This document shows positions 58,008 to 59,261 of a stretch of DNA of 59,261 nucleotides, in pieces. The DNA is taken from the NCBI GenBank assembly GCA_964509425.1, contig CAZDWZ010000021.1, positions 1 through 59,261 of the forward strand. Reading direction: 5' to 3'. Under the pieces are notes generated by a model. That model was not told where the DNA came from. It did not search any database and saw only the letters and a program-made list of their open reading frames with translations. The translations under genes and the position numbers were made by a program. The DNA is from CAZDWZ01 sp964509425. GTDB lineage: Bacteria > Bdellovibrionota_C > UBA2361 > SZUA-149 > CAZDWZ01. The first letter of the stretch is position 1. Each line of letters starts with the position of its first letter.

Positions 58008-58535
58008 ATGGTTCGAACAGAAGAGTCCTACATCACCACCACTCTCGATGCCGCAATCGGTTGGTGCCGTAAGTATTCCTTGTTCTCCTATCCTTTCGTG
58101 ACTGCCTGCTGCGGAATGGAGTTCATGGCGGTGAGCTGCTCGCACTACGACACTGATCGTTTCGGAGCAGCACTTCCGAGATTTACTCCACGCCAGGCAG
58201 ACCTCCTTTGGGTGGTTGGAACCATCACGCACAAACAAGCTCCAGTGCTGAAGCGAATCTACGAACAGATGGCCGAACCCAAGTGGGTGATCGCTTTCGG
58301 CGCGTGCGCATCAAGCGGTGGATTTTACGATAACTACGCGACAGTCGCCGGCGTCGATAAGATCATCCCGGTCGACATGTATATTCCTGGATGCCCTCCG
58401 CGTCCGGAAGCAGTTCTCGACGCGTTGATGAAACTTCAGCGCGATATTCACAACAGCCGACAACCAGTTGCGGCAGATGCGAGCGTGGAAAGACGGAATA
58501 TTCTCGCTGAGTACGCACCAAAGGCCGGCGAGTAG
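58008..58535 (+). CDS. nuoB: NADH-quinone oxidoreductase subunit B
   Basis: A 175-residue protein starting at ATG 58008 with GGAGG 6 nt upstream; an in-frame ATG 48 nt earlier overlaps the previous gene. The cysteines for the N2 iron-sulfur cluster are in TACCGMEFMA, FGACASSGGFY and YIPGCPPRPEAV, with GTITHKQAPVLKRIYEQM between. It is the last cluster carrier before quinone in complex I. nuoA and nuoC are not adjacent in the usual order: the next downstream ORF (58784-59119) is reversed, so nuoB stands apart from a nuo operon here. Confidence 0.93.
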   Translation: MVRTEESYITTTLDAAIGWCRKYSLFSYPFVTACCGMEFMAVSCSHYDTDRFGAALPRFTPRQADLLWVVGTITHKQAPVLKRIYEQMAEPKWVIAFGACASSGGFYDNYATVAGVDKIIPVDMYIPGCPPRPEAVLDALMKLQRDIHNSRQPVAADASVERRNILAEYAPKAGE

Positions 58536-58745
58536 GCCAGCGGAGTCCTGCCGAAATCCTCTCTAGTTCCTTCGATACGCCGGGTGTCCCGCTTCGCTAT
58601 CGCTCGGTGTACATTCTCGCGGCGGCAGGTGTCCGGACGCTGATACTCCGGCCGAGAAGGGCGAATTCACGATCACGGGAAATGACTGATGTGACTGATG
58701 AAGAAGGCTCACGCGGCGCGCGACTGAACCTTCCTCTTTTGCAAA

Positions 58746-58767
58746 ACGGTTCTTGAGGTAGAACCGT
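58746..58767. terminator. Small hairpin between nuoB and the membrane protein
   Basis: ACGGTTC-TTGAGGTA-GAACCGT is a perfect 7-bp stem with an 8-nt loop, placed between two convergent genes about 210 bp after nuoB. There is no U-run on the plus strand; on the minus strand it is followed by GCAAAAGAGG reading, so direction is uncertain. Confidence 0.45.
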
Positions 58768-58783
58768 CCCTGCACTTATGCTT

Positions 58784-59119
58784 TTACCAAGAGAATCTCT
58801 CTTGCCGCGTTGGCTTCCGTTCCTTTGGTCCCGACGGCAGCGCTGCTCCGAGAAGGAGAAAGAATGGGTACAACAAGAACCGGGCTATTGAGATATCGAA
58901 CATACCGGCGAAGAGGGTGTCAAAAACGCTCTCAAGATAGTACTGATCAAACACAATCGTAAGCGCAAGACAGATCGCCGTGTAGAGAAATTGGGAAAAA
59001 TATTGTCTCGGATTCTCTCGTCCAGGCACTCGAAACCAAGGTTTCATGATTGCCCAGACGTACAGGCAGAGAAAGCAAAACGGCAGCAATCCCCAAATGA
59101 AATAAATCCCGTGATACAT
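58784..59119 (-). CDS. Small membrane protein of unknown function
   Basis: A 111-residue protein starting at ATG 59117-59119 with CGGAG 6 nt upstream. Three to four hydrophobic segments (YFIWGLLPFCFLCLYVWAIM, FLYTAICLALTIVFDQYYL, IARFLLYPFFLLLGAAL) and a basic tail (KERKPTRQERFSW). No family is recognised; the length and layout suit a small inner-membrane subunit. Confidence 0.6.
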   Translation of the reverse strand: MYHGIYFIWGLLPFCFLCLYVWAIMKPWFRVPGRENPRQYFSQFLYTAICLALTIVFDQYYLESVFDTLFAGMFDISIARFLLYPFFLLLGAALPSGPKERKPTRQERFSW

Positions 59120-59213
59120 AAGCTCTCCGAGAGATCATATTCTCTGAAAGGATTATCGGAGGATCTTACAAAATACTGTAGGAGATTTAAGGATCGAGAA
59201 CTCCTCAGAAAAA

Positions 59214-59241
59214 CCTCTGTGTCTCTGTGCCTCTGTGGTTC
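59214..59241. repeat. CTCTGTG-type repeat at the window edge
   Basis: CCTCTGTGTCTCTGTGCCTCTGTGGTTC is a periodic run of CTCTGTG words. The same words occur, degenerate and in inverted pairs, at 30310-30386. It is probably one arm of a similar hairpin whose other half is beyond the window. Confidence 0.55.
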
Positions 59242-59261
59242 GATTTTTTGATCTCTTGAAC

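Overview
The window looks like a stretch of chromosome from a diderm (Gram-negative) bacterium. The N-terminus of EF-Tu, the Tyr-Gly-Thr tRNA cluster in front of tuf, an apolipoprotein N-acyltransferase, an OmpA-type lipoprotein, a NuoB subunit and paired Ser/Thr kinases with ankyrin repeats suggest a deltaproteobacterial, myxobacterial or bdellovibrio-like lineage, or a related uncultured phylum. This is inference; no 16S gene is present. An ALA-synthase-type HemA beside HemB points to the C4 (Shemin) route to haem.

Layout. 1-7.4 kb: tuf end, three tRNAs on the minus strand, small exported, TerB-like and HEAT-like proteins, and a GT-C membrane protein. 7.44-16.77 kb: a satellite-like integrated element in the 3' end of tRNA-Thr(TGT), bounded by 45-bp direct repeats. 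It carries a P4-type integrase, sigma-like and AlpA-like regulators, a D5/SF3 helicase, candidate replication iterons, an HK97 capsid protein, a P27-type small terminase, and a three-gene minus-strand cargo operon headed by a TIGR04255 protein. No large terminase, portal or tail genes are visible, so it resembles a capsid-encoding phage satellite. 16.8-22.5 kb: a TerB/J-like protein, a 121-bp tandem nested-hairpin repeat, RNase HI, an orphan antitoxin-like protein and a membrane protein. 22.5-44.1 kb: mostly host metabolism and envelope genes (folP, folK, dxs, lnt, hemA, hemB, GT-C proteins, an OmpA lipoprotein) and regulators (TrmB, paired ankyrin kinases, a double-MarR/GNAT fusion). 52.9-59.1 kb: eno, a divergent ftsB-like gene, dciA-like, tyrS, a TIGR03790 gene and nuoB.

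From 44.8 to 52.9 kb lies a different kind of DNA. Eight single genes, all on the plus strand and visibly richer in G+C, each have their own ribosome binding site and are separated by 160-430 bp spacers. Most spacers contain near-perfect hairpins. The products are a Csx3-like protein, a P-loop protein resembling the ATPase half of Csx3-AAA fusions, a Fic protein, a MYG1-family protein, a small unknown, a sigma-like factor, a double zinc-ribbon protein and a small membrane protein. No cas gene or CRISPR array accompanies them. Two single genes elsewhere (31.6-32.5 kb methyltransferase, 18.9-19.2 kb small protein) share the same G+C-rich gene and hairpin layout. This hairpin-spaced cassette array and the TIGR04255 operon in the satellite are the best candidates for undescribed systems.

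Hairpins are unusually common throughout, including the tRNA spacers, and one modular nested-hairpin family recurs near 0.5, 3.3 and 18.4-18.8 kb.
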